Below are positions 29,424 through 39,587 of a stretch of 64,000 bases of DNA, in pieces (positions within the stretch are counted from its first letter, which is position 1; each line of letters opens with the position of its first letter). This stretch comes from Phycicoccus sp. M110.8. Its GTDB lineage: Bacteria; Actinomycetota; Actinomycetes; Actinomycetales; Dermatophilaceae. The stretch is from assembly GCF_032464895.1 (NCBI RefSeq), contig NZ_JAWDIC010000004.1, positions 496,001-560,000 on the forward strand. Direction: 5' to 3'. The notes under the pieces are model-generated. The model did not search any database. It was not told the DNA's origin and saw only the letters and a list, made by a program, of their open reading frames with translations. A program made the translations under genes and the position numbers.

Positions 29424-30458
29424 CCGGTCCGTGGCGGGGCTGTCGGGCCGCGGGCCGTCCGTGGGGCCCGGCTCCTGCTCCACCCCGTATGCCGCGAGCG
29501 CCTCGCGGGCGCCCTGCGCCACCGCGGTCGCGACCTCGGCCGGGGCGACGACCGTGCCACCGCCACCCAGGCGCCACAGCAGCCGCCGCAGCCAGAGGGT
29601 GTCGGCGGTGCGCAGGGTGACCGTCTGCGACCCGTCCGCGGCGTCCTGCACCGACTCCACGGGGTAGTAGTCGCTGACCCAGCGGGCGCCGGGCTCCAGC
29701 CGCAGGGTCACCAGCGTGTCGTCGGGGCGCGGGGTGAAGGCCCCGGCGTCGAGGTCGCGCAGCTGCGCGTCCGGCGGCGGCGTGCCGTCGACGTCGAGCA
29801 CCTGCAGCGCCGTGATGCGGTCCATCCGGAAGGTGCGGGTGTCCTGGGCGCGGTGGCACCAGCCCTCGAGGTACCAGCGCGAGTCCAGGTTGACCACCCG
29901 CATGGGGTCGACGTCGCGCTCGGTCGACTCGTCCCGGCTCGGCACGAGGTAGGTCAGGTGCACGCGTCGGTGCTGCTCCACGGCGCGGCGCGCGTCGGCG
30001 AGCAGCTGGGCCTCCACGCCCTCGTCGATCGCGACCTGGACCCGGGCGGCGGCCTCGCTGCTCGCCCCGGTCGCCTCCTCCAGCTTGGCCATGGCGCGCT
30101 CGATCGCGTCCCGCTCCCCCAGCCCGGGCACGCTGGCGAGGGCGCGCAGCCCCACCATCAGCGTGAGGGCCTCGTCGCGTCCGAGGCGCAGCGGCCGGGC
30201 GATGGTGTCGGCGTTGCTGACGAAGACGCGACCGCCCTCCCACTCGGCGTCGATGAGCTCGTCGGGCATCTGGCCGTAGCCGCACAGGTAGAGCAGCCGC
30301 AGGTCGGTCTCGAGCTGCTCGGGGGTGATGCCGAGGTCGGTGGCGGCCTGCTCGACGTCGATGCCCTGGCGGTTGACCAGCCACGGGACCATCGTGAGGA
30401 GGCGGCCGAGCCGGTCGGTGGCGGTCTCCTGTGGCGGGCGGGGGGTGCGGGCACTCAT
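29421..30458 (-). CDS. pafC: WYL-domain transcriptional regulator PafC
   Basis: 345 residues from ATG 30458. The order is a helix-turn-helix-like start (TDRLGRLLTMVPWLVNRQGI, then EQAATDLGI), a central WYL domain (MRVVNLDSRWYLEGWCH), and a WCX-type C-terminal extension. PafC works with PafB to switch on the LexA-independent DNA-damage regulon. The start overlaps the pafB stop by 4 bases (ATGA). Confidence 0.93.
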   Translation of the reverse strand: MSARTPRPPQETATDRLGRLLTMVPWLVNRQGIDVEQAATDLGITPEQLETDLRLLYLCGYGQMPDELIDAEWEGGRVFVSNADTIARPLRLGRDEALTLMVGLRALASVPGLGERDAIERAMAKLEEATGASSEAAARVQVAIDEGVEAQLLADARRAVEQHRRVHLTYLVPSRDESTERDVDPMRVVNLDSRWYLEGWCHRAQDTRTFRMDRITALQVLDVDGTPPPDAQLRDLDAGAFTPRPDDTLVTLRLEPGARWVSDYYPVESVQDAADGSQTVTLRTADTLWLRRLLWRLGGGGTVVAPAEVATAVAQGAREALAAYGVEQEPGPTDGPRPDSPATDR

Positions 30459-31441
30459 GCGGCACCCCCGTGGGCCGCGAGGGCACCCCGCAGCCGGGCG
30501 ACGACGAGGTCGCGCACCTCCGGGGGCTCCTGCACGACGACGTCGGCGCCGTACCCGCTGACCTCGTCGGCCAGGGCGTCGTCGTCGGTGAACGGCACCT
30601 CCAGGAGGGTCCACTCCCCCGCGTCGGTGGTGCTCGTGGCCCGACGGCGCAGCGTGTGCCCGCGGCCCGCGCGCACCCGCACCCGGGCGGTCCGCGGCCG
30701 CTGCTCCCCCACGGTGGTGCGGATCATCTCCTGCGCGCGGTGGTCTGCCGGCACGGTGTACGGCTCGGCCCGGCGCACCTCGGTCACCGCGCCGTCGATC
30801 CGCGACAGCCGGAACACCCGGGGTGCCTCCCGGTCGAGGTCGAAGCCGGTGAGGTACCACCGGCCGTGCCACGAGGCGAGGCCCCAGGGCTGCACGCGCC
30901 GCTCCTGCACCTCGCCGGCCCCGCCGGTCTGGTAGCCGAACCGGATGGTGCGCTGCCCCACGACGGCGTTCTTCACGGCCTCGAAGGCGGGCTCGCGGGT
31001 GCCGAGGCGCGGCTCGATGCCGACGAGCGAGTCGCCGTCGCGCTCGATCCCGGACGCCTTGAGCTTGCGCAGCGCCTGGGCCGCCGGGCCGGCGAGCGAA
31101 GCGTGCGCCCACGTGCGGCTGGCCAGGCCGAGCACGGCCAGCTCGTCGGGCTCGAACGCCACGTCCGGCAGGGCGTACTCACGCTGGTCGATGCGGTAGC
31201 CCACCTCGTCGTCCCAGAGACCGCCGATGTCCTCGGTGACCAGCGGGATGCCGAGCTCGCGCAGCTCGTCCTTGTCGCGCTCGAACATGCGGTCGAACGC
31301 CTCGTCGGTCTTGGCGTCGCCGTACTGCGGCACGACGTCGCGGATCCGCGACTTGGGCAGCGGGCGCCGGGTGTACAGCAGGCAGAGGACGAGGTTGAGC
31401 AGCCGCTCGGTCTTCGCCGCAGGGCCGGTGGGTGAGCTCAC
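30455..31441 (-). CDS. pafB: WYL-domain transcriptional regulator PafB
   Basis: 328 residues. The N-terminal winged-helix (TERLLNLVLCLLYTRRPLPK) is followed by a WYL domain (GLASWHGRWYLTGFDLDR) and the WCX extension. It forms a heterocomplex with PafC that binds single-stranded DNA-derived signals and activates DNA-repair genes. The GTG at 31441 has TAGCGT 7 bases upstream. A divergent DUF3866 gene starts 54 bases away. Confidence 0.93.
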   Translation of the reverse strand: MSSPTGPAAKTERLLNLVLCLLYTRRPLPKSRIRDVVPQYGDAKTDEAFDRMFERDKDELRELGIPLVTEDIGGLWDDEVGYRIDQREYALPDVAFEPDELAVLGLASRTWAHASLAGPAAQALRKLKASGIERDGDSLVGIEPRLGTREPAFEAVKNAVVGQRTIRFGYQTGGAGEVQERRVQPWGLASWHGRWYLTGFDLDREAPRVFRLSRIDGAVTEVRRAEPYTVPADHRAQEMIRTTVGEQRPRTARVRVRAGRGHTLRRRATSTTDAGEWTLLEVPFTDDDALADEVSGYGADVVVQEPPEVRDLVVARLRGALAAHGGAA

Positions 31442-31494
31442 CGGCCCGACGCTACCGGAGTGCCCGCCTGCTGCCGGTGGCTACTCTGCGTGTC

Positions 31495-32601
31495 GTGATG
31501 CAGTGGCGCGAGGGTGTCGTCGAGCAGGTCCGCGACCGCTGGCCCGGGGCGGTGGAGTATGCCGTCCGGCTGGCCGGCCCCGCGGGCGGGGTCGTGCGGG
31601 CCCTCGCGTACACGGAGGTCGTCGGCGAGCCGGAGGTCGGCGACCGCGTGCTGCTCAACGCCTCGGCCCTGCTGCGCGGTCTCGGCACCGGCGGTCTGGC
31701 GTTCGTCGTCGCGGCCCCCGACCGGCTCCCGGCCGACCCGCCCGCGCAGGACGGCCACATCGTCAAGGCCCGCTACACCCCGCAGCAGCAGATGTTCATG
31801 GCGGTCGACGAGCAGGACAGCCCCCACCACGCCACCCTCACGTCCGGCCCGGCGGTCGACGTGGAGCTCGACGGCATGCCGGTCGTCGTCGCCGACCTGC
31901 ACTCGGCCCTGCCCGCGGTCCTGGCGGGGATCCGGGCCGAGCGCCCGGACGCCGTCGTCGCCTACGTCATGACCGACGGCGGGGCCCTGCCGGTCGCGTT
32001 CTCCCGCACGGTCGCCGCGCTGCGCGAGGCGGGCTGGCTGGCCGGCACCGTGACCGTGGGCCAGGCCTACGGCGGCGACCACGAGGCGGTGACCCTGCAC
32101 AGCGGGCTGCTGGCGGCCCGCCACGTCCTCGACGCGGACGTCGTCGTCGTGACGCAGGGGCCCGGCAACGTCGGCACCGGCACCCGGTGGGGCTACACCG
32201 GGGTCGCGGCCGGGGAGGCGCTCAACGCCGTGTCCACCCTGCACGGCCGGGGCGTCGCCGCGCTGCGCGTCTCGGACGCCGACCCGCGCGAACGCCACCG
32301 CGGCATCTCCCACCACAGCACCACGGCATACGGGCGCATCTGCCTGGTGCCCGCGGACGTGGTGGCCATCGACCCCTCCGACGACTTCGAGGCACTCGTG
32401 CTGCGGCAGGCCCAGGAGCTCGTCGCGGAGGCCTCCGGCACCGCGGTGGTGGTGCAGGTCGAGGGCGAGGGCCTCGACGAGTCGCTGGCGACCTCTCCCG
32501 TCAGGCTCTCCACCATGGGGCGCGGGGTCGAGGAGGACCGTGCCGCCTTCCGGTACAGCGCAGCAGCCGGGCGGTGGGCCGCCCGGCTGCTGTCGGAGTA
32601 G
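31495..32601 (+). CDS. DUF3866 family protein
   Basis: About 368 residues. Recognisable family stretches are the N-terminal WREGVVEQVRDRWPGAVEY, the middle MTDGGALPVAFSRTVAALRE, and VVTQGPGNVGTGTRWGYTG. The function is unknown; conservation in actinobacteria beside pafBC is the main context. The GTG at 31495 has TACTCT 7 bases upstream, and an in-frame ATG follows directly. The last 30 coding bases hold a perfect hairpin. Confidence 0.88.
   Translation: MMQWREGVVEQVRDRWPGAVEYAVRLAGPAGGVVRALAYTEVVGEPEVGDRVLLNASALLRGLGTGGLAFVVAAPDRLPADPPAQDGHIVKARYTPQQQMFMAVDEQDSPHHATLTSGPAVDVELDGMPVVVADLHSALPAVLAGIRAERPDAVVAYVMTDGGALPVAFSRTVAALREAGWLAGTVTVGQAYGGDHEAVTLHSGLLAARHVLDADVVVVTQGPGNVGTGTRWGYTGVAAGEALNAVSTLHGRGVAALRVSDADPRERHRGISHHSTTAYGRICLVPADVVAIDPSDDFEALVLRQAQELVAEASGTAVVVQVEGEGLDESLATSPVRLSTMGRGVEEDRAAFRYSAAAGRWAARLLSE
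32561..32592 (+). terminator. Hairpin inside the 3' end of the DUF3866 gene
   Basis: Perfect 14-bp stem (32561-32574 with 32579-32592) and a 4-base loop, ending 9 bases before the gene's last base. It may terminate both this and the convergent FKBP transcript. Confidence 0.65.
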
Positions 32602-32636
32602 CTGCGCGGCTCAGCGACCGCGTGGGGAGAACGCGC

Positions 32637-33023
32637 TCAGCGCACGTCGACGAGGTCGACGACGAAGATCAGCGTCTCGCCCGGCTTGATGACGGCGCCC
32701 GCGCCGCGGTCGCCGTAGCCGAGGTGCGGCGGGATGACCAGCTTGCGCCGGCCGCCGACCTTCATGCCGACGATGCCCTGGTCCCAGCCCTGGATGACGC
32801 GGCCGGCGCCGAGCGGGAAGTCCAGCGGCGCCCCACGGTTCCAGGACGCGTCGAACTCCTCGCCGGTGGAGTGGGCGACGCCGACGTAGTGCGCCAGGAC
32901 GGTGTCGCCGGCCTTGGCCTCGCGGCCGTCGCCCTCCTCGATGTCCTCGATCACGAGGTCGCTGGGCGCCTCGTCACCGGGGAAGTCGATCTCCGGCTTG
33001 GTGGTGTTGGGGTCGAAGCCCAT
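32637..33023 (-). CDS. FKBP-type peptidyl-prolyl isomerase, cytoplasmic
   Basis: 128 residues without a signal peptide. A short N-terminal extension precedes a full FKBP domain (AHYVGVAHSTGEEFDASWNRG, trimmed here to its core, then VIQGWDQGIVGMKVGGRRKL and PPHLGYG). It catalyses proline isomerisation in folding. A good ribosome site (AGGAGAG) precedes the ATG. It follows the lipoprotein FKBP gene on the same strand by 50 bases. Confidence 0.95.
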   Translation of the reverse strand: MGFDPNTTKPEIDFPGDEAPSDLVIEDIEEGDGREAKAGDTVLAHYVGVAHSTGEEFDASWNRGAPLDFPLGAGRVIQGWDQGIVGMKVGGRRKLVIPPHLGYGDRGAGAVIKPGETLIFVVDLVDVR

Positions 33024-33073
33024 GTGGCTCTCCTGTTCGGGGGTTCGGGTGGGTGCGGCCGGAGACGTGCGGG

Positions 33074-34024
33074 TCAGTAGGCCGCGAGGATGTCGACGAC
33101 GAAGACGAGCGTGTCGGTGCCCTTGATGCCGGCCTGCGGCTGGCCGGCCGCGCCGTACCCGTCCGCCGGGGGCACGAGCAGCAGCAGCCGGCTGCCGACC
33201 GTGGATCCCACGATCGTGGAGTCCCAGCCCTTGATGACCTGCTGCTTGCCGATGACCGTCTCGAAGTACTTCTGCGGCGTCTTGGCCGAGGAGTCGAAGA
33301 CCTTGCCGGTCGACAGGACCGCTCCGGTGTACGCGACGCGGACCGTCTGCCCGGACTCGACCTTCGGGCCGGTGCCCTCGATGAGCGGCTGGCGGATGGT
33401 CTTGGCCGGGGCCTTGGCGTTCTTCGGCATCGTGATGGTCGCCTGCTGGCCGGGCTCGACCTTGACGGTCGGCAGGCCGGCGGCCGGCTTGACGGCCTTG
33501 CCCTCGGCGGAGGCCAGCGGCTTGGTCGCCGACTGCACGTCCATGAGGAAGACGACCGTGTCCTTGGCGCCGACCTTGAGCTCGGTGTTGCCCTGGGTGC
33601 CGAAGGCGTCCTTGGGCGGCATGGCGACGAGGATGCGCGAGCCGACCTTCTGGTTGGCCAGGCCCTTCTTGAGACCGGGCAGCAGGTCGTTCGCGCCCAG
33701 GTTCAGGCCGAGGTTCTGCTTGCCGTAGTTGGAGTCGAGGACCGAGGAGTCCTTGCCGTTGAGCAGGACGTACTTGATGCTCACGATCTCGTCGTTGGCT
33801 ACGACGGGGCCGTCACCGGGCTTGACCACCCGGGTCGTGGTCTCCGCGACGCTGAGCGGCTGCGGCTGGACCTTGACGGTGGGGGCGGTGGTGTCGCTGC
33901 CACCGGTGACGGTGATCTTGTCGAGGGGCGAGCCCTTGCCGTCGCTGCCGCTGCCGCAGGCGGTGAGGGTCAGGGCCGCCGCGAGGACGGCAGCGCCGAG
34001 GGCATGGATACGTCGTGGGTGCAC
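33074..34024 (-). CDS. Lipoprotein with two FKBP domains
   Basis: 316 residues. The N-terminus is a lipoprotein signal peptide with lipobox LTAC (C23). Two FKBP-type isomerase domains follow, roughly residues 75-180 and 205-316. The second keeps the usual core (VIKGWDSTIVGSTVGSRLLL, PPADGYG); the first is more divergent and may be inactive. It is expected to act outside the membrane on exported proteins. The Lnt in this window would complete its acylation. GTG start at 34024, downstream of pafA. Confidence 0.92.
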   Translation of the reverse strand: MHPRRIHALGAAVLAAALTLTACGSGSDGKGSPLDKITVTGGSDTTAPTVKVQPQPLSVAETTTRVVKPGDGPVVANDEIVSIKYVLLNGKDSSVLDSNYGKQNLGLNLGANDLLPGLKKGLANQKVGSRILVAMPPKDAFGTQGNTELKVGAKDTVVFLMDVQSATKPLASAEGKAVKPAAGLPTVKVEPGQQATITMPKNAKAPAKTIRQPLIEGTGPKVESGQTVRVAYTGAVLSTGKVFDSSAKTPQKYFETVIGKQQVIKGWDSTIVGSTVGSRLLLLVPPADGYGAAGQPQAGIKGTDTLVFVVDILAAY

Positions 34025-34096
34025 GGTGGGGGCTTTCGATCGGGGTCGGACCAGCGCCCACCATAACCACGGGGGCTGTGTGTTCCCGAAACGGGC

Positions 34097-35464
34097 TCAG
34101 CCGCGCATGCCCTCGATGAGCCGCTCGACGCGGGCGTCGACCGCCGCGAACGGGTCCTTGCACAGCACGGTGCGCTGGGCCTGGTCGTTGAGCTTGAGGT
34201 GCACCCAGTCCACCGTGAAGTCGCGCCGGTGCTCCTGGGCGGCCCTGATGAAGTCGCCGCGCAGCTTGGCCCGGGTCGTCTGCGGCGGCGTCGTCTTGGC
34301 CTCGAACACCTCGGGGTCGGTGCAGACGCGGGCGGCGCGGCCGTGCTTCTGCAGCAGGTAGAACAGGCCCCGCTGCCGGTTGACGTCGTGGTACGCCAGG
34401 TCGAGCTGGGCGATGCGGGGGTGCTCCATCGGCAGGTCGTGCTTGGCCATGTACCCGGTGATGAGCTTGTGCTTGATCACCCAGTCGATCTCGGTGTCGA
34501 CCAGCGACAGGTCCTGGGTCTCCACGGCCCGCAGGGTGCGCTCCCACAGGTCGAGGACCTGCTTGTGGATCGGGTCCTGCAGCCCCTCGCGGTCGGCGAA
34601 GGCCGTCGCGCGCTCGAGGTACTCCCCCTGGATCTGCAGCGCCGACAGCTCGCGGCCGTTGGACAGCCGGACCGTCTTGCGGCCGGTCATGTCGTGGCTC
34701 ATCTCACGGATGGCCCGGATCGGGTTCTCCAGCGTGAGGTCGCGCACGACGACCCCGGCCTCGATCATCCGCAGGACGAGGTCGGCCGAGCCGACCTTGA
34801 GCATCGTGGTCGTCTCGCTCATGTTCGAGTCGCCGACGATGACGTGCAGCCGGCGGTAGCGCTCGGCGTCGGCGTGCGGCTCGTCACGGGTGTTGATGAT
34901 CGGCCGGCTGCGCGTGGTGGCGGAGGAGACGCCCTCCCAGATGTGGTCGGCGCGCTGGCTGACGCAGTAGGTCGCGCCCTTGCTCGTCGTGACGACCTTG
35001 CCGGCCCCGCAGGTGATCTGGCGGCTGACGAGGAACGGGATGAGCACGTCGGACAGCTGCTGGAACTCGCCGGCACGACCGACGAGGTAGTTCTCGTGGC
35101 AGCCGTAGGAGTTGCCGGCCGAGTCGGTGTTGTTCTTGAAGACGTAGATCTCGCCCTCGATGCCCTCCTCGACGAGCCGCTCCTGGGCGTCGGCGACGAG
35201 CCCCTCGACGATCCGCTCCCCCGCCTTGTCGTGCACGACGAGCTGGCGCACGTGGTCGCACTCGGGCGTGGCGTACTCGGGGTGCGACCCCACGTCCAGG
35301 TAGAGCCGCGACCCGTTGGACAGGAACACGTTCGAGGACCGACCCCAGGACACGACCTTGCGGAAGAGGTAGCGCGCGACCTCGTCCGGCGTGAGCCGCC
35401 GCTGGCCCTGGAAGGTGCAGGTGATGCCGTACTCGTTCTCGATCCCGAAGATCCGGCGCTCCAT
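34097..35464 (-). CDS. pafA: Pup-protein ligase PafA
   Basis: Attaches the C-terminal glutamate of Pup to lysines of target proteins, using ATP. The 455 residues start with [11 protein letters not shown], the carboxylate-amine ligase opening shared with Dop, and contain [12 protein letters not shown] and [24 protein letters not shown] lies 6 bases before the ATG, so a leaderless start is likely. Two blocks separate it from the other Pup genes: FKBP genes on one side, coiled-coil and enzyme genes on the other. Confidence 0.97.
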   Translation of the reverse strand: MERRIFGIENEYGITCTFQGQRRLTPDEVARYLFRKVVSWGRSSNVFLSNGSRLYLDVGSHPEYATPECDHVRQLVVHDKAGERIVEGLVADAQERLVEEGIEGEIYVFKNNTDSAGNSYGCHENYLVGRAGEFQQLSDVLIPFLVSRQITCGAGKVVTTSKGATYCVSQRADHIWEGVSSATTRSRPIINTRDEPHADAERYRRLHVIVGDSNMSETTTMLKVGSADLVLRMIEAGVVVRDLTLENPIRAIREMSHDMTGRKTVRLSNGRELSALQIQGEYLERATAFADREGLQDPIHKQVLDLWERTLRAVETQDLSLVDTEIDWVIKHKLITGYMAKHDLPMEHPRIAQLDLAYHDVNRQRGLFYLLQKHGRAARVCTDPEVFEAKTTPPQTTRAKLRGDFIRAAQEHRRDFTVDWVHLKLNDQAQRTVLCKDPFAAVDARVERLIEGMRG

Positions 35465-35604
35465 GACGACACTGTAGGCCGCACGCGCGTGCTGCGGGCG
35501 GCCGTCCACGCATCGGCGCAGGTCAACGCCCGGTAGGTAAAGGGATGGTCCGAAAGGTCCGGCCCTGGCTGCATCCACGGCCCGGCATGCGACAGACTGA
35601 CGCC

Positions 35605-37155
35605 ATGCCCGACGCCCCCACGGACGCGGCGAGCCGGCCCCCCGGCCAGACGACCGTCCAGGTCGGTGACCTGACCCGGCACACGCAGTCCATCCTCGAG
35701 CGCGCCCAGGCCTACGCCGACGCCATGCGCGCTGAGACCGACGAGGTCCTCGCCACGGCCCGTTCGGAGGCCGAGGAGCTGCGCGCCCGTGCCCGGGAGC
35801 TGCTCGAGGACGCGGAGCGACGGCACGCCGACGCCGCCCGGGACCGCGACCAGGCCGGCCGTGCCCTGCAGGAGGCGCAGCAGGAGGCCCAGTCCCTCGT
35901 CGCCGACGCCGCCGAGCAGGCCTCGATGCTCACCGAGTCCGCCACCCGCACCAGCGACGAGGCCGTCACCTCGGCCCGTGCCGAGGCCCAGTCCCTCCTC
36001 GAGGGGGCCACCGCGCACGCGGAGCAGCTGCGCGCGGCAGCCCAGGCCGACTACGACGCCGCCATGGAGCGGTATGCCGCGCACGAGCAGGAGCGCGACG
36101 CGGCCTTCGCCGCCGGGGTGGAGCGGATGGACGCCCACTTCGCGCAGCGCGACGAGGAGCAGCAGGCCGAGCTCGCCGCCCTGCGCGAGGCCGCCGAGCG
36201 CGACGTCGCGGAGGTGCGGGCCAGGGCCGAGGCCGAGTCCGAGCGGCTCACGGGTGAGGCGGTGCTGCTGCGCCAGGACGCCGAGCTCGAGGCCGCGGCA
36301 CTGCTCGAACAGGCCCGCACCGATGCCCGTGAGCGTCTCGAGCGGGCCCACGCCGAGGCCGGCGAGATCATGACCCAGGCCGAGGAGCACCTCAAGTGGG
36401 GCCAGGACACGGTCCGCAGGATCCTCGACGAGGGCGAGGCCGAGGTGGCCCGCCAGCGGCGGGAGACCCACCGCGAGCTCGCCGCCCGGATGCGCTCGCG
36501 CCGCCAGCTCATCCAGAGCGCGCTGGCGCGTGCGGCGCACCGGGCCCGGTCCGAGCGCGAGGCCGCGCGTGCCGAGGCCGAGCGGCTGCGCGCCCAGGCG
36601 GAGGCCGTCATGACCGCTGCACAGGCGCACGCCCAGCGGACCACCACCGCGGCCGAGGAGCACGCCGAGCGGGTGCAGCTCTCCGCGGCCGAGACCGAGC
36701 GCGCAGCCGACGAGCGGGCTCGCCGCCGGGTCGAGGAGGCCGAGAAGGCCGCCCGTCTCGTGCGTGAGCGCACCGCGGTCGAGATCGAGCGGCTCCAGCG
36801 CGAGACGCACGAGAACCACCGCCAGGCCCGCGAGCAGCTCGTCAGCACCACGACGCAGGCTCGGGACGAGGCCGACCGGGTCCGTGCCGAGGCCCGGGCG
36901 ATGCTCGAGCGCGCACGGGCGGAGGTCGCCGTCCTCGCCGCCCGCCGTGAGGACATCACCAAGCAGCTCGGCCACCTGTCCGGCGTCATCGACGCGCTCG
37001 CCGTGCCCGAGCGTCCCTCCGCGGGTGCCGCCGGCAGCCCGCACCCGCAGGAACCCAGTGCCGTCACCGCCACCGACGTGGCTGCCGTGGCCGGCACCGA
37101 CGAGACCACCCCCGACTCCCCCACCACCGAGAACGAACGGACCGACCATGAGTGA
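35605..37155 (+). CDS. Large coiled-coil protein 1 (DivIVA/Scy-like)
   Basis: About 516 residues from ATG 35605, with an in-frame upstream ATG at 35545 less likely. A short polar N-terminus leads into an almost unbroken alanine/glutamate/arginine-rich coiled coil over residues 30-460, then a proline/threonine-rich tail. No enzyme motif is seen. The composition resembles actinobacterial cytoskeletal scaffolds (Scy, FilP, DivIVA-like), often mis-annotated as cellulose-binding. Its stop overlaps the start of the second coiled-coil gene by 8 bases. Confidence 0.8.
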   Translation: MPDAPTDAASRPPGQTTVQVGDLTRHTQSILERAQAYADAMRAETDEVLATARSEAEELRARARELLEDAERRHADAARDRDQAGRALQEAQQEAQSLVADAAEQASMLTESATRTSDEAVTSARAEAQSLLEGATAHAEQLRAAAQADYDAAMERYAAHEQERDAAFAAGVERMDAHFAQRDEEQQAELAALREAAERDVAEVRARAEAESERLTGEAVLLRQDAELEAAALLEQARTDARERLERAHAEAGEIMTQAEEHLKWGQDTVRRILDEGEAEVARQRRETHRELAARMRSRRQLIQSALARAAHRARSEREAARAEAERLRAQAEAVMTAAQAHAQRTTTAAEEHAERVQLSAAETERAADERARRRVEEAEKAARLVRERTAVEIERLQRETHENHRQAREQLVSTTTQARDEADRVRAEARAMLERARAEVAVLAARREDITKQLGHLSGVIDALAVPERPSAGAAGSPHPQEPSAVTATDVAAVAGTDETTPDSPTTENERTDHE

Positions 37156-38362
37156 CACCACCTCCTTCCGCAGCGTCCTGCGCGGCTACGACCCGGCCCA
37201 GGTCGACCAGTGGCGCGCCGAGAACGCCAGCGCGTTGGAGCAGGCCCGGCGGGAGGCCGCCGAGCGCACCGTCGAGGTGAGCGAGCTGCGTGCCTCCCTC
37301 GCGGCCGCGCAGGAGGAGCAGGCGCAGATCCGCCGCTCCCTGCAGGAGCTGCAGGCCGAGCAGCGCAAGGCGGCCGCGCCGACCTACACCGACCTCGGCG
37401 AGCGCATCGGCGCCATCCTGAGGATGGCCGACGAGGAGGCCGCCGAGATCCGCGCCAACGCCCGGGCCGACGCCGAGACGCTGGCGGGGACCTCCCGCCT
37501 GGCCGCCGACCAGGCCCGCACGGACGCCGACCGGTACGCCGAGTCGGTGCGGGCCAAGGCGGACGCCGAGGCGACCCGCGTGGTCGAGCAGGCCAAGCAG
37601 CAGGCCGACGCGATCCTCGACGACGCCGACCGCGAGGCCTCTGCCCGTCGCGAGGAGGCGGAGGCCTTCTACGAGCACCAGCGGGCGCGGGCCGCCGCGT
37701 CGGCCGCCGACTTCGAGGCCACCCTCGGCCAGCGCCGGGACAAGGCCGCTGCCGAGTTCGCGGCCCAGATGGCCCAGCACGAGCAGGCGCTGACCCAGGC
37801 GCAGCAGCGGGCCGAGCAGCTCGGCGCCGAGAGCGAGCGGGCCCACGCCGAGTCCCAGGCCGAGAGCACCCGCCTGCTCGAGAACGCCCGGGCGGAGGCC
37901 GAGCAGCTCGTCACCGCCGCCCGCGAGCAGGCCGAGCGCATCCGCCGCGACTCCGAGCGCGAGCTCGCCGCCGCGACCGCGCGCCGCGACAGCATCACCG
38001 CCCAGCTCAGCAACGTGCGCCAGATGCTGGCGACGCTGGGCGGCGCCGCCATGGTGGGCGAGCTCGACGAGGCCGTCGCGCCCGCCGCGGACCACCCCGC
38101 CGCGGCCGCTGCGTCCGGGCAGGACGAGCCGGCCGCCGCGGGCGACGAGGACGTGGCGGCCGAGCAGCAGCCGACGCAGGACGCCGCCGAGCCGGTCGGG
38201 GAGTCCGACGAGGCGGACGCCGACGCGCAGGCCGATGACGACGCGTCCGACGAGGACGAGGTCGACGAGGCCGACGAGGCCGACGCCCGGGACGACGAGT
38301 CCGGCGACGACGTGGCTGAGGCGAAGGGCGGGGCGGACCGCCGCGCGACCAGCCGCGCCTGA
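37148..38362 (+). CDS. Large coiled-coil protein 2 with DivIVA-like N-terminus
   Basis: 404 residues. The N-terminal FRSVLRGYDPAQVDQWRAE matches the DivIVA-type membrane-curvature region. A coiled coil over residues 25-310 follows, and then a strongly acidic tail rich in Asp, Glu and Ala. It is overlapped with, and probably cotranscribed with, the preceding coiled-coil gene. A polar scaffold or cell-growth role is inferred from this architecture. A strong terminator follows. Confidence 0.82.
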   Translation: MSDTTSFRSVLRGYDPAQVDQWRAENASALEQARREAAERTVEVSELRASLAAAQEEQAQIRRSLQELQAEQRKAAAPTYTDLGERIGAILRMADEEAAEIRANARADAETLAGTSRLAADQARTDADRYAESVRAKADAEATRVVEQAKQQADAILDDADREASARREEAEAFYEHQRARAAASAADFEATLGQRRDKAAAEFAAQMAQHEQALTQAQQRAEQLGAESERAHAESQAESTRLLENARAEAEQLVTAAREQAERIRRDSERELAAATARRDSITAQLSNVRQMLATLGGAAMVGELDEAVAPAADHPAAAAASGQDEPAAAGDEDVAAEQQPTQDAAEPVGESDEADADAQADDDASDEDEVDEADEADARDDESGDDVAEAKGGADRRATSRA

Positions 38363-38376
38363 CGCCACCCTCCGAC

Positions 38377-38409
38377 GACGGGAGCGCCCCCACCCGGGGC
38401 GCTCCCGTC
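38377..38409 (+). terminator. Terminator after the coiled-coil pair
   Basis: Perfect 14-bp stem (38377-38390 with 38396-38409), loop CACCC, 14 bases after the stop. Confidence 0.85.
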
Positions 38410-38470
38410 GCGCGTCAGCCCTCAGCGCAAGCGGTCGACAGGCCGTCGGCCGCCGTGGTTGCGTGGCGCC

Positions 38471-39478
38471 ATGGCGAGGTTCCTGGTGCTGGGCGGGACG
38501 GCCTGGCTGGGCCGCGAGGTCGCCGAGGAGGCGGTGCGGGCGGGTCACGAGGTCACCGTGCTCGCACGCGGGGAGTCCGGGCCGCCCCCGGCGGGCGTGC
38601 GTGTCGTGCGGGCCGACCGGAGCAGTCCCGGCGCGTACGCCGAGGTCGATGGCGAGTGGGACGTCGTGGTCGACGTCGCGCGCCAGCCGAGCCACGTGCG
38701 CGGCGCGGTGGCCGCGCTGGGGCCCCGCACGGGCACGTGGGTGTTCGTCTCGTCCTGCTCGGTCTACGCCGGCCACGACCAGCCGGGGGCCGCCGAGTCC
38801 GCGCCGCTCCTACCTCCCAGCGAGACCGACGAGGACGGCTTCGAGACCTACGGCGAGCGCAAGGTGGCCTGCGAGCAGCACGTCCTGGCGGCCCTGCCCG
38901 ACCGGGCCCTGGTCGCCCGCGCGGGGCTCATCGGCGGACCCGGGGACGTCTCGGACCGCACCGGATACTGGCCCCTGCGGTTCGCCCACCCGGCGACCAC
39001 GGACGGCTCGGTCCTCGTCCCCGACAGCACGGTGACAACTCAGCTCGTCGACTCCCGGGACCTCGCCGCGTGGCTCGTCCGGTCCGGCGCACAGGGCGCG
39101 AACGGCGTGGTCAACGCCTCCGGTCCGACGCTCCCCCTCGCCGAGCACCTCGCCGCCGCACGGCGCGTGGCCGGGCACGAGGGCGAGCTCGTCGCCGTGC
39201 CGCAGGAGTGGCTCGCGGAGCACTCCGTGGCGCCCTGGAGCGGCGAGCGGTCGTTGCCGATGTGGCTCCCCGTGCCGGAGTATGCCGGCTTCATGGCGAG
39301 GGACACCTCCGCCGCGCAGACCCTCGGGCTGGTCACCCGACCGCTGGAGGACACCCTCGAGGACGTGCTGGAGTGGGAGCTGCGGCAGGGGCCGGGACGG
39401 CCGCGCCGGGCCGGCCTGTCCCCCTCCGAGGAGCGGGAGCTGCTGGTCCGGGCGCGAGGCGACGAGGACCTGCCGTGA
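38471..39478 (+). CDS. NAD-dependent epimerase/dehydratase family protein
   Basis: 335 residues from ATG 38471. The N-terminal Rossmann motif is FLVLGGTAWLGREVAEEAV. The extended short-chain catalytic part shows VFVSSCSVYAG and TYGERKVACE, where the Tyr/Lys pair (YxxxK) is expressed as Y-GER-K. The C-terminal half holds the substrate-binding domain. It resembles reductases annotated as sugar epimerases, but the substrate is unknown. No ribosome site is obvious. Confidence 0.85.
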   Translation: MARFLVLGGTAWLGREVAEEAVRAGHEVTVLARGESGPPPAGVRVVRADRSSPGAYAEVDGEWDVVVDVARQPSHVRGAVAALGPRTGTWVFVSSCSVYAGHDQPGAAESAPLLPPSETDEDGFETYGERKVACEQHVLAALPDRALVARAGLIGGPGDVSDRTGYWPLRFAHPATTDGSVLVPDSTVTTQLVDSRDLAAWLVRSGAQGANGVVNASGPTLPLAEHLAAARRVAGHEGELVAVPQEWLAEHSVAPWSGERSLPMWLPVPEYAGFMARDTSAAQTLGLVTRPLEDTLEDVLEWELRQGPGRPRRAGLSPSEERELLVRARGDEDLP

Positions 39479-39587
39479 GCGGCGCACACGCGTGCTGCCG
39501 GGAAGTGGGTCTGCGCACCATGTCCGGCGGCACCGCCGGCCCGTAGCGTCGTCGGTCCGACCGACCGACCGTGGCAGGGGGAACGAC

